Part shown: positions 1-5,789 of the stretch, piece after piece
How the letters are laid out: each line of letters starts with the position of its first letter
How positions within the stretch are numbered: position 1 is the first letter of the stretch
Position numbers and translations under genes: made by a program
Origin: Candidatus Dojkabacteria bacterium
GTDB taxonomy: Bacteria > Patescibacteriota > Dojkabacteria > SC72
Reading direction: 5' to 3'
NCBI GenBank assembly: GCA_012514355.1
Contig: JAAZAL010000099.1
Location: 1 to 5,993, forward strand
Length of the DNA: 5,993 nt
Notes under the pieces: generated by a model
What the model was told of the DNA's origin: nothing
Seen by the model: only the letters and a program-made list of their open reading frames with translations
Database searches by the model: none

Positions 1-858
1 ACAAATCCATCCACACAGATAACTGCTTCGCGAGCTGTTACTCCTGCAACAGCTGTTGCAATAAGTGGGACTACAACTGTTTCTTCCATAAATACTAACC
101 CTAATACACCATCTTCATTACTAACAGAATCTTCTACTAACCCTACTAAGGTAACTGATACTACTCCTGAATTTAGTGCAATATTTACAGACATAAATCC
201 TTCTGATACTGGTACATACTATCAAATAGAAGTTAATACTCAATCTGACTTTTTGGGCACGACTATCTGGGATAGTACTAAAACTTCAACAGGACCAATT
301 ACAAATGGAAGTAGATCATCTAACATATCATATGCTGGAACAACACTTACCATTAACGGAACAACATATTACTGGAGAATGAAGTTTTGGGATAACAATG
401 GGGGAGAGAGTAGTTGGTCATCTACTGCTCAATTTACTATGTCTGGACCTCCTAGCGCCCCAAGTAGCCCTAAGGTAGATGGTTCAACTAATCCAACACA
501 GATATTTTCTACAACTCCAGAATTTACTGCCCTACACTCTGATCCTAATGGAGACAATGCAGTGTACTATGAAATAGAGGTAAACAGTAACAGCTCCTTT
601 ACTGGAACAGTAATCTGGGACACAAACAAAACAGCAATGACTTCAACTGCTACTGATCAATATATGCCAGATGTAACATATGCAGGAACAGCATTAACTG
701 GAGACTCCAATATTACATACTATTGGAGAATTAGATTCTGGGATAGTGATGACAATGTAAGTGATTGGTCAACTACCGCAACCTTTACTGACTTTGTCCA
801 AGAAGAGCAGTATATTCAAATGGAGGGAGTACTACTAGAGAGACTTAACATTAACTAG
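1..858 (+). CDS. Repetitive surface/secreted protein with fibronectin-like repeats, 3' part only
   Basis: The frame is open from base 1 to a TAG at 856-858 (285 visible residues), so the gene begins outside the window; the in-frame ATG at 253 lies inside a repeat and is not the start. Residues 1-45 are a Thr/Ser/Asn/Pro-rich linker. Residues 46-162 and about 163-263 are two copies of one domain, each opening with TNPT, then TTPEF, YYxIEVN, a xIWD motif, YAGT and a YYWRxxFWD segment. Paired tryptophans (90/206, 125/242, 130/247) fall 116-117 residues apart. The last 22 residues are acidic and end in LNIN, with no LPXTG motif, hydrophobic anchor or basic tail. Aromatic-rich beta-sandwich repeats of this kind are typical of large extracellular proteins, including those of Patescibacteria. 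A cell-surface or adhesion role is inferred; no catalytic motif is visible. It has no evident functional link with the translation genes downstream. Confidence 0.8.
   Translation, partial: TNPSTQITASRAVTPATAVAISGTTTVSSINTNPNTPSSLLTESSTNPTKVTDTTPEFSAIFTDINPSDTGTYYQIEVNTQSDFLGTTIWDSTKTSTGPITNGSRSSNISYAGTTLTINGTTYYWRMKFWDNNGGESSWSSTAQFTMSGPPSAPSSPKVDGSTNPTQIFSTTPEFTALHSDPNGDNAVYYEIEVNSNSSFTGTVIWDTNKTAMTSTATDQYMPDVTYAGTALTGDSNITYYWRIRFWDSDDNVSDWSTTATFTDFVQEEQYIQMEGVLLERLNIN
136..789 (+). repeat. Two tandem copies of a 117-residue (351 bp) domain repeat
   Basis: Copy 1 begins at codon 136-138 (TNPTK) and copy 2 at 487-489 (TNPTQ), exactly 351 bp apart. Copy 2 runs to about 789, near the end of the protein. 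They align throughout at protein level (TTPEFSA/TTPEFTA, QIEVNTQS/EIEVNSNS, TIWDS/VIWDT, YYWRMKFWD/YYWRIRFWD) but have diverged clearly in DNA. This is an old domain duplication, not a recent or recombining repeat. A short TNPSTQI at the very left edge resembles the start of another unit but is followed by linker instead of a domain. Confidence 0.75.
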
Positions 859-864
859 TATAAT
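859..864 (+). promoter_or_regulatory. Perfect -10 box just before rsmD
   Basis: TATAAT starts on the base after the stop codon of the surface-protein gene and ends 7 nt before the rsmD ATG. With usual spacing, transcription would begin at about 871, giving an rsmD mRNA with a leader of 0-1 nt. No good -35 hexamer is seen 16-18 nt upstream (TAGAGA at 836-841), which weakens the call, since TATAAT can occur by chance in AT-rich DNA. Confidence 0.4.
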
Positions 865-871
865 AGCGACT

Positions 872-1603
872 ATGAGTTTAAAATTCGATTCATCTAAAAA
901 ATTAAGAAAAGAGAAAACCAAACATAAAGTAGAAAGTTGGGAAGACTTTGAACAAAGAGAACAAGCATTTCTTAAAGAAAGATTTTTAAGTAAAGAACCC
1001 ACTATATCTGCAAGTGTAAGAGTTACTGGTGGAAAAGCAAAAAACTTTAAAATTGATATTCCAAGAAATACCAGACCACTAACAGATAGAATGAAAGTAA
1101 GAATATTTGATGCAATTGGCAAAGACATTGCAAACAAAACAATTCTTGATCTCTATGCCGGAGCAGGCTCATTTGCTCTAGAATCACTCTCTCGAGGTGC
1201 TAAAGAAGCAACTCTAGTAGACGCTTCTAAACAGGCAGATCTAGTAATTAGAAAAAATATTGCTCATACTGTTTTTCTTCCTCAAGCAGAAGTAATTAAA
1301 AGTAAAGTAGAGGACTTCATTGCTAAAAACAAAGATACAGATAGAAGTTGGGATATCATCTTTATGGACCCCCCATACAAACTGTATAACACTAAAAGGG
1401 TATTTAAAATGCAAGAAGTAATTAATCAGGTATCAGAATATTTACCTGGAGTTAACAATGTAAAAGGTAATAAATTCAAAGGAGCTTTGATAATTAAACA
1501 CCCAAGGAGATATCCAATTGATACTTTACAGTTTGAACATATTAAAAAGGTAGATACCTATGAATTTGGCTTAAATTCAATATCTCTGTATATTGTTAAG
1601 TAG
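872..1603 (+). CDS. rsmD: 16S rRNA (guanine(966)-N(2))-methyltransferase RsmD
   Basis: Class I SAM-dependent methyltransferase of 243 residues; RsmD methylates N2 of G966 in 16S rRNA during 30S assembly. The family segment RVTGGKAKNFKIDIP with RPLTDRMKVRIFDAI lies at residues 50-82, the SAM-binding motif DLYAGAGSFALES at 93-105, an acidic residue after motif I at D117, and the catalytic motif DPPY at 166-169. The C-terminal strands (GALIIKHPR, GLNSISLYIV) complete the fold. Residues 1-45 are an extra, highly charged, helix-prone N-terminal segment; typical RsmD proteins begin close to the RxxGG element. The first later in-frame ATG is at M74, inside the core, so 872 is the only reasonable ATG. 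No Shine-Dalgarno is visible, and a TATAAT lies 7 nt upstream. The gene follows an unrelated surface-protein gene by 13 nt and is separated from thrS by 176 nt. Confidence 0.9.
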   Translation: MSLKFDSSKKLRKEKTKHKVESWEDFEQREQAFLKERFLSKEPTISASVRVTGGKAKNFKIDIPRNTRPLTDRMKVRIFDAIGKDIANKTILDLYAGAGSFALESLSRGAKEATLVDASKQADLVIRKNIAHTVFLPQAEVIKSKVEDFIAKNKDTDRSWDIIFMDPPYKLYNTKRVFKMQEVINQVSEYLPGVNNVKGNKFKGALIIKHPRRYPIDTLQFEHIKKVDTYEFGLNSISLYIVK

Positions 1604-1720
1604 GCTAGATTGTATATTTAAAAGAAAAGATATAAAATACAAGGAATGTATAAGAAATTCGGTATTAATAAATCAAAAATTCATAAGGTTGTATTTACGA
1701 CATGTTTTTAATGCCAAACT

Positions 1721-1750
1721 TTTTCAAGCAAATATTTTCCCTGATATAAA
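1721..1750 (+). promoter_or_regulatory. Probable sigma-70-type promoter for thrS
   Basis: TTTTCA at 1721-1726 (4/6 match to TTGACA) is followed after 18 nt by TATAAA at 1745-1750 (5/6), which carries an extended -10 TG at 1742-1743. Predicted transcription start is about 1757, giving a leader of about 23 nt before the thrS ATG at 1780. It lies in the 176-nt gap 1604-1779, which otherwise holds nothing I can identify: no terminator hairpin, no tRNA and no T-box conserved sequence. Confidence 0.45.
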
Positions 1751-1779
1751 TGTATATATTAATTTAGAGTATTAACAAT

Positions 1780-3540
1780 ATGGTAAACGAAATAGAAGAA
1801 AAAATAGAAAAAATGAGACATTCAGCCTCACATGTACTAGCACACGCTGTACTAAAGCTATACCCAGATGCCAAACTAGGTATAGGGCCAGCAATAGATA
1901 ACGGTTTCTACTATGATTTTGAATTCTCTCAACCAATCGAAGAGAAGGATTTAAAAGCTATTGAGATTGAAATGAAAAAAATCATTAAAAGGAAGTTACA
2001 GATAATTCAAACCTTTATGAAACGTAAAGATGCTATAAAATATTTTAAAGATATTTGCCAAGACTATAAATTAGAGCTACTAAAAGGAATACCTGATAAA
2101 GAATTAAGTTTCTTTATTACAGGGGACCATGAATTTGTAGACCTTTGTAGAGGACCACATATCCAAAATACTGGGGAAGTAGGGGTTATTAAATTAATTA
2201 AAACCGCTGGCGCCTACTGGAGAGGTGATGAGACACAAAAGATGTTAACCAGAATATATGGTGCTTGTTTTGAAACAAAAGAAGAGATGGATATATATCT
2301 TAAGAATATAGAAGACGCTGAAAAATATAATCATAGAGTATTAGGAAAACAGTTAAAACTGTATGCAATAATTCCTGAGATCGGGCAAGGATTACCTGTA
2401 TGGTTACCAAGAGGATATACAATGAGAAGGATATTAGAAAACTACATGATTGATTTAGAGAGGAAACATGGATATCAACATATATTAACTCCACATATAG
2501 TAAGAGGAGAGCTGTTTGAAATATCTGGTCATCTGAACTTCTATAAAGACTCCATGTACGCTCCAATTAAAGTAGATAACGAAGATTACTACCTCAAACC
2601 AATGAACTGTCCTGCAGGTATGATGGTGTATAAGATGGAGATTAAAAGTTACAGAGACTTACCATTTAAAATGGGCGAATTTGGAACCGTATATAGATTT
2701 GAGAAAACAGGAGAGTTACACGGCCTTCAGAGAGTTAGAGGATTTACTCAAAATGATGCACATCTGTTCTGTACTTCAGAGCAGTTAGAAGGGGTAATAA
2801 ATGAAACATTAGACTTACTTGATATCTTTTACAAAGATATCGGATTTGATAAATATAGATTTAGACTCTCTCTTTCAGATAGAGAGAAAAATCCTAAGAA
2901 ATATGCTGGAGATATACAGAAATGGGAAATTGCAGAAGAAGCACTTAGAAAAGTATTAGTGGCAAGAGGTATTAAATTTGAAGAGATGCCTGGAGACGCC
3001 GCCTTCTATGGACCTAAAATAGATGTTCAAGCGGTGAATGTATATGGAAAAGAGGACTCAATATCTACAATTCAATTAGATTTTAATCTAGCTGAGCGCT
3101 TTGATATTAAATATATTGATGAAAATGGACAAGAGAAACAACCATTTGTAATACATAGGGCATTAATTGGTTCCTTTGAAAGATTCTTTGCATTCTTAAT
3201 AGAACACCACGCTGGGGACTTCCCACTTTGGTTAGCACCAGATCAAGTAACAGTAATCCCTATCAGTGAGAAACATATAAAGTACGCAAAAGAGATATAT
3301 GAATCTCTCTCTGGTAGTAATATTAGAGTAACCTTGGATGATAGGAATAAAAGTATGCAATCTAAAATTAGAGATGCAGAGAAATTAAAGATTCCTTACT
3401 TAGTAATAATTGGAGATAAAGAGATTGAAACAGAAACTGTATCTGTAAGATCTAGATTAAATAAAGAGATAGGTTTAATGAAGAAACAGGAATTTTTAGA
3501 CTACCTTTTAGAAGAGATAAGGTTGAAAAAACATAAATAA
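1780..3540 (+). CDS. thrS: Threonyl-tRNA synthetase (ThrRS), form without TGS domain
   Basis: Cytoplasmic class II synthetase charging tRNA-Thr; 586 residues against about 640 in E. coli. The protein starts directly at the editing domain: HSASH (H14, H18) with CRGPH (C123, H127) form the metal-like pocket that clears mischarged Ser-tRNA-Thr. The catalytic core spans about 200-480. The zinc ligands that bind threonine correspond to C277 (in MNCPAGM), H328 (NDAHLF) and H459 (VIHRAL). Motif 2 includes R306 and the loop TGELHGLQRVRGFTQNDAH; motif 3 is GSFERF with R468. The anticodon-binding domain follows (WLAPDQV from 484, DDRNKSMQSKIRDAE, VIIGDKE) and is complete. The N-terminal TGS domain of about 60 residues is missing, and an in-frame TAG at 1765-1767 rules out an earlier start. 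NCPAGM differs from the E. coli NCPGHV; related NCPGGM forms exist in other bacteria. No Shine-Dalgarno is evident. infC starts 23 nt after the TAA. Confidence 0.97.
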   Translation: MVNEIEEKIEKMRHSASHVLAHAVLKLYPDAKLGIGPAIDNGFYYDFEFSQPIEEKDLKAIEIEMKKIIKRKLQIIQTFMKRKDAIKYFKDICQDYKLELLKGIPDKELSFFITGDHEFVDLCRGPHIQNTGEVGVIKLIKTAGAYWRGDETQKMLTRIYGACFETKEEMDIYLKNIEDAEKYNHRVLGKQLKLYAIIPEIGQGLPVWLPRGYTMRRILENYMIDLERKHGYQHILTPHIVRGELFEISGHLNFYKDSMYAPIKVDNEDYYLKPMNCPAGMMVYKMEIKSYRDLPFKMGEFGTVYRFEKTGELHGLQRVRGFTQNDAHLFCTSEQLEGVINETLDLLDIFYKDIGFDKYRFRLSLSDREKNPKKYAGDIQKWEIAEEALRKVLVARGIKFEEMPGDAAFYGPKIDVQAVNVYGKEDSISTIQLDFNLAERFDIKYIDENGQEKQPFVIHRALIGSFERFFAFLIEHHAGDFPLWLAPDQVTVIPISEKHIKYAKEIYESLSGSNIRVTLDDRNKSMQSKIRDAEKLKIPYLVIIGDKEIETETVSVRSRLNKEIGLMKKQEFLDYLLEEIRLKKHK

Positions 3541-3563
3541 ATTAATTAATACATATTTAATAA

Positions 3564-4235
3564 ATGGATTTTAACAATCAAAGAAGTAATAAGGATTTAG
3601 GAGTGAAAATAAATGATTGGATTAGAGTACCTAAGGTATTACTAATTGATGAAAAAGGAGAGAACTTGGGAGAGGTAGATACAATTAAAGCAAAAGAAAT
3701 GGCTCGTGCGGTTGAACTAGATTTAGTAGAGGTAGGTGCAACAAGTAATCCTCCTGTTTGTAGAATAATGGATTTTTCTAAATATATATATGAACAGAAG
3801 AAGAAATTAAGAAAAAACAAAACAGGAAAAGCAAAAGATCTAAAAGAATTTAGATTTAGTGCTGTAATTGATGTTGGGGACATGAATACTAGAATTAGAA
3901 GAGCAAAAGAATTTCTTGAAAAGGGTCATCCAGTAAAGATAACTACAATAAAAAAAGGAAGACAACCGTATGAACAAATGAAAGGGGTTTTTAATGAGAT
4001 ATTGACTAATTTTACTGAATATTGTAGTATCGAACCCGAGCCAAAGAGTGAATTTAATAGTATAACAATCACATTTAAAAAAGATGGCAAGACAAAAAAC
4101 AAACAAAACAGCAATAAAGAGAGTAAAGCTATCCAACCCGAAGGGGAACAGGAAAGCAAAGATGATGTACAAACAGAGTCATCAGGGACATCTCAAGACA
4201 AAGAGGTCAAGAAGGTCCAAAAGAAGACAGGATAG
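3564..4235 (+). CDS. infC: Translation initiation factor IF-3, with C-terminal tail encoded in overlap with rpmI
   Basis: IF3 binds the 30S subunit, keeps subunits apart and checks start-codon pairing. Residues about 15-80 are the N domain (IRVPKVLLID, LDLVEVG, NPPVCRIMDFSKYIYEQ), 80-92 the Lys-rich linker, and about 93-174 the C domain (KEFRFSAVID, RIRRAKEFLEKGHPVKI, ending at ITITFKKDG). The usual VTLxFRGRE segment is changed to ITTIKKGRQPYEQ. The normal family length ends near residue 175, exactly where rpmI begins. Residues 175-223 are an extra hydrophilic Lys/Gln/Ser/Glu-rich tail, probably disordered, translated from DNA that also encodes L35. The stop TAG is followed at once by an in-frame TGA. 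A TAA immediately precedes the ATG at 3564, so that is the most upstream start. GTG at 3603 (residue 14), with AAGGA 7 nt upstream, is an alternative. Unlike E. coli infC, the start here is not AUU. Confidence 0.95.
   Translation: MDFNNQRSNKDLGVKINDWIRVPKVLLIDEKGENLGEVDTIKAKEMARAVELDLVEVGATSNPPVCRIMDFSKYIYEQKKKLRKNKTGKAKDLKEFRFSAVIDVGDMNTRIRRAKEFLEKGHPVKITTIKKGRQPYEQMKGVFNEILTNFTEYCSIEPEPKSEFNSITITFKKDGKTKNKQNSNKESKAIQPEGEQESKDDVQTESSGTSQDKEVKKVQKKTG
4084..4235 (+). other. 152-bp double-coding overlap of infC and rpmI
   Basis: The first 50 codons of rpmI lie inside infC, one base ahead of the infC frame. The rpmI wobble base is the first base of an infC codon, so T before AA, AG or GA would end infC. 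At all six such sites before the real stop (rpmI codons 7, 17, 22, 29, 37 and 45) the wobble base is C. At harmless sites (codons 32, 33, 36) it is T, with codon 18 a neutral C. The infC stop itself arises from codon 50 GAT followed by AGT. The long open frame and the C pattern are one piece of evidence, not two, but they argue that the infC tail is real and kept open. Confidence 0.8.
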
Positions 4236-4299
4236 TGACAGAGTAGTTTCTGGAACTAATGAAAAGAACCTTAGAAGAAAGGTCGTTAATTTAGGTTAA
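4084..4299 (+). CDS. rpmI: 50S ribosomal protein L35
   Basis: A 71-residue, strongly basic protein; L35 usually has about 65 residues and sits in the core of the 50S subunit. The N-terminus MARQKTNKTAIKRVKLS matches the family pattern (MPKMKTxKAAAKRFK). The middle has the expected basic segment with H33/H36 and GHLKTKRSRRSKRR, and the C-terminus NEKNLRRKVVNLG corresponds to the DxxRVKRLLPY region. The N-terminal match makes the ATG at 4084 secure, although there is no Shine-Dalgarno: the start is preceded by TTTAAAAAAG inside the infC coding sequence. The overlapped part has more C- and G-ending codons (TCC, CTC, CCG, AGG, GGG) than the free 3' part. Initiation may depend on, or compete with, ribosomes translating infC. 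rplT follows after 7 nt. Confidence 0.93.
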   Translation: MARQKTNKTAIKRVKLSNPKGNRKAKMMYKQSHQGHLKTKRSRRSKRRQDSDRVVSGTNEKNLRRKVVNLG

Positions 4300-4306
4300 T
4301 AAACAC

Positions 4307-4645
4307 ATGAGAGTAAAAGGTGGTACAGTAAGAAAAAGAAGACATAACAAAGTATTAGCCCAAACTAAAGGGTATAGGATGACTAAGAGCAAATTGTATA
4401 AGGTCTCCCATGAAGCTTTAATGCACGCTGGTCAATATTCATATAACGATAGAAAAAAGAGAGCAGGAGATTTTAGAACACTTTGGATATCTAGAATAAA
4501 TGCTGCATGTAAAAACAATGGTATTCAGTATAAAGATCTAATCTTTGGTTTAAAGAAGAAAAAGAGTGAATTAAATAGAAAAGTGCTTTCTGATATAGCT
4601 TTTAATAATCCTGAGGTATTCTCCTTTATAGTTAAATCTCTTTAG
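4307..4645 (+). CDS. rplT: 50S ribosomal protein L20
   Basis: L20 binds 23S rRNA early in 50S assembly; 112 residues is close to the usual 115-120. Diagnostic features in order: the basic N-terminal extension RVKGGTVRKRRHNKVL, KGYRMTKSKLYKVSHEA at 21-37, the core AGQYSYNDRKKRAGDFRTLW at 41-60, ISRINAACKNNGIQY at 61-75, GLKKKKSELNRKVLSDIA at 81-98, and the terminal helix. The N-terminus MRVKGG is one residue shorter than the common MARVKRG. The ATG lies 7 nt after rpmI; only a weak AGG occurs upstream. In E. coli and Bacillus subtilis L20 represses the infC/rpmI/rplT unit. A similar loop is possible here, but I see no recognisable L20 target. The stop codon TAG overlaps a hexamer that can pair with the downstream terminator stem. 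Confidence 0.96.
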   Translation: MRVKGGTVRKRRHNKVLAQTKGYRMTKSKLYKVSHEALMHAGQYSYNDRKKRAGDFRTLWISRINAACKNNGIQYKDLIFGLKKKKSELNRKVLSDIAFNNPEVFSFIVKSL

Positions 4646-4686
4646 AGTCCATATATTTGGAAGATATTAGGACTCAAATTGAGTCC
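4645..4686 (+). promoter_or_regulatory. Triplicated hexamer, possible terminator/antiterminator switch
   Basis: GAGTCC occurs at 4645-4650 (starting on the last base of the rplT stop) and at 4681-4686, with its complement GGACTC between them at 4670-4675. The middle element can pair with only one partner at a time. Pairing with the upstream copy makes a 6-bp stem with a 19-nt loop; pairing with the downstream copy makes the intrinsic terminator. A ribosome on the rplT stop would cover the upstream copy and favour the terminator. The pairings are read directly from the bases; regulation is inference. Confidence 0.35.
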
Positions 4687-4692
4687 TTTTTT
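4669..4692 (+). terminator. Intrinsic terminator after rplT
   Basis: AGGACTC (4669-4675) pairs perfectly with GAGTCCT (4681-4687) around the short loop AAATT, and an uninterrupted run of six T ends at 4692. It lies 24 nt after the rplT stop and closes the thrS-infC-rpmI-rplT transcript, fully or in part, before pheS. Confidence 0.85.
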
Positions 4693-4719
4693 GTATTAAC
4701 TTAATCTTTAAAATATAAT
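4691..4719 (+). promoter_or_regulatory. Probable promoter for pheS-pheT
   Basis: A perfect -10 TATAAT at 4714-4719 stands 17 nt after TTGTAT at 4691-4696, a weak -35 (TTG conserved) that overlaps the end of the terminator T-run. Predicted start is about 4726, with a leader of about 31 nt. A second -10-like TATACT at 4724-4729 could start transcription about 10 nt later. No ATG lies between the promoter and pheS, so there is no pheM-like leader peptide there. Confidence 0.55.
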
Positions 4720-4756
4720 ATTGTATACTTTTAAGATAACATCATACATATATTAA

Positions 4757-5785
4757 ATGATTACTACTTTGGATAATATTAAAAACACTTTAATAGAAGA
4801 TATTAATCAACTTACTGGTGGACAGTTAAAACAGAAATATCTTTCTAAAGATGGTGTACTTACTAAACTTTTCAAAGATATTAAAGATATAGAGGCTTCC
4901 CAAAGAAAGGAGTATGGAGAGCAACTCAATGGTTTGAAAAAAGATTTAGAGGAAACAATATTACAGAAAGAAAGCAATATTAATAATGAGAAATCAACTG
5001 TAAGTATTGACCCTTCCGCTCCTTTTGATGTTAATAGCTCAAAAGATAAAAGGCCTCATATAATAGACCTTAAGGGTTCATCTCATCCACTAATGGAAGA
5101 GTTAGAGATAATACTAGATATATTTCAAAGAATGGGTTTTGATATTTTAGAAAGTAGACAGTTAGATGATGATTTTCATATGTTTGAAAGCCTTAATTTC
5201 CCCAAAGGACACCCTGCTAGAGATATGTATGATACATTCTGGACTGATGAGAATTTTGTACTTCCTGCACATACCTCAACAATGCAAAATAGAGCATTAA
5301 GAAGATTTGGGCCTCCACCAATTAGAGTAATATTACCTGGAAGATGTTTTAGGAATGAGGCAACTGATGCTAGTCATGAACATACCTTCTATCAAATAGA
5401 GGGAATATATGTAGATGAAGCAATATCTATGGGTAATATGCAAGCTACCATTAAAGAGTATTTAGAACAGTATCTAGAAACTGATTTAGAAATTAAAATG
5501 CAACCAGCATATTTCCCCTTTACTGAGCCAGATGTAGAATTTGTCATTAGTTGTCCCTTCTGTAATAAAAAGGGATGTAGTACATGTGCAAATAGTGGAT
5601 GGATAGAGTTAATGGGTTGTGGAATGATACATCCCAACGTCCTTCTTGCTGGTGGTCTTGATCCTCAGAAATACTCCGGCTTTGCTTGGGGCGTAGGATT
5701 AGACAGACTAGTTGCAATAAAAAGAGGAATAAATGATATTAGAAAACTTAGAGATGGTGATATAAATTTCTTAAGAGCACTTTAA
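4757..5785 (+). CDS. pheS: Phenylalanyl-tRNA synthetase alpha subunit
   Basis: Catalytic subunit of the (alpha-beta)2 class II enzyme that charges tRNA-Phe; 342 residues is the normal length. Residues 1-80 form the helical, probably coiled-coil tRNA-contacting arm. Motif 1 is at about 109-128 (SHPLMEELEIILDIFQRMGF), the substrate-pocket segment FPKGHPARDMYDTFW at 148-162, motif 2 at 195-216 (GRCFRNEATDASHEHTFYQ), and motif 3 at 308-320 (GFAWGVGLDRLVA), ending in the family-typical DINFLRAL. Between EPDVEFVIS and GWIELMGCGMIHP sits a C-x2-C-x4-C-x2-C cluster (C266, C269, C274, C277) that looks like a small zinc knuckle; most textbook PheS proteins have a shorter cysteine-free turn there. The gene is separated from rplT by 111 nt holding a terminator and promoter. 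It has no Shine-Dalgarno; pheT starts 4 nt after its stop. Confidence 0.97.
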   Translation: MITTLDNIKNTLIEDINQLTGGQLKQKYLSKDGVLTKLFKDIKDIEASQRKEYGEQLNGLKKDLEETILQKESNINNEKSTVSIDPSAPFDVNSSKDKRPHIIDLKGSSHPLMEELEIILDIFQRMGFDILESRQLDDDFHMFESLNFPKGHPARDMYDTFWTDENFVLPAHTSTMQNRALRRFGPPPIRVILPGRCFRNEATDASHEHTFYQIEGIYVDEAISMGNMQATIKEYLEQYLETDLEIKMQPAYFPFTEPDVEFVISCPFCNKKGCSTCANSGWIELMGCGMIHPNVLLAGGLDPQKYSGFAWGVGLDRLVAIKRGINDIRKLRDGDINFLRAL

Positions 5786-5789
5786 ATAT

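Noticed and set aside
136..789. CRISPR-like or mobile repeat array in the left part
   Set aside because: The periodicity is a diverged protein-domain repeat of 351 bp inside an open frame; no short identical repeats with spacers, inverted repeats or transposase motifs are present.
1593..1775. A 60-codon open frame between rsmD and thrS
   Set aside because: It starts with TTG inside rsmD, has no ribosome binding site, resembles no family, is not a TGS domain and covers the likely thrS promoter; it looks like chance in AT-rich DNA.
1604..1779. T-box riboswitch upstream of thrS
   Set aside because: No AGGGTGG-type T-box sequence, no terminator hairpin, and the gap is too short for a full T-box leader.
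2300..2566. Minus-strand open frames (for example 835-1137, 2300-2566, 3578-3883, 3840-4172, 5392-5637, 5771-5971)
   Set aside because: All lie opposite well-identified conserved genes, resemble nothing recognisable and are expected by chance.
4077..4083. A-run AAAAAAG as a sequencing error that falsely extends infC
   Set aside because: One extra A would end IF3 at 4115-4117, a plausible length, so it cannot be fully excluded. But the C wobble pattern downstream in the current infC frame is better explained if the sequence is correct.
4077..4083. AAAAAAG as a programmed frameshift site fusing IF3 to L35
   Set aside because: The heptamer is out of phase for the usual -1 slip, a -1 slip would reach a stop at 4115-4117, and L35 has its own well-matched ATG start.
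4693..4756. pheM-like leader peptide before pheS
   Set aside because: There is no ATG in the segment and no run of Phe codons.
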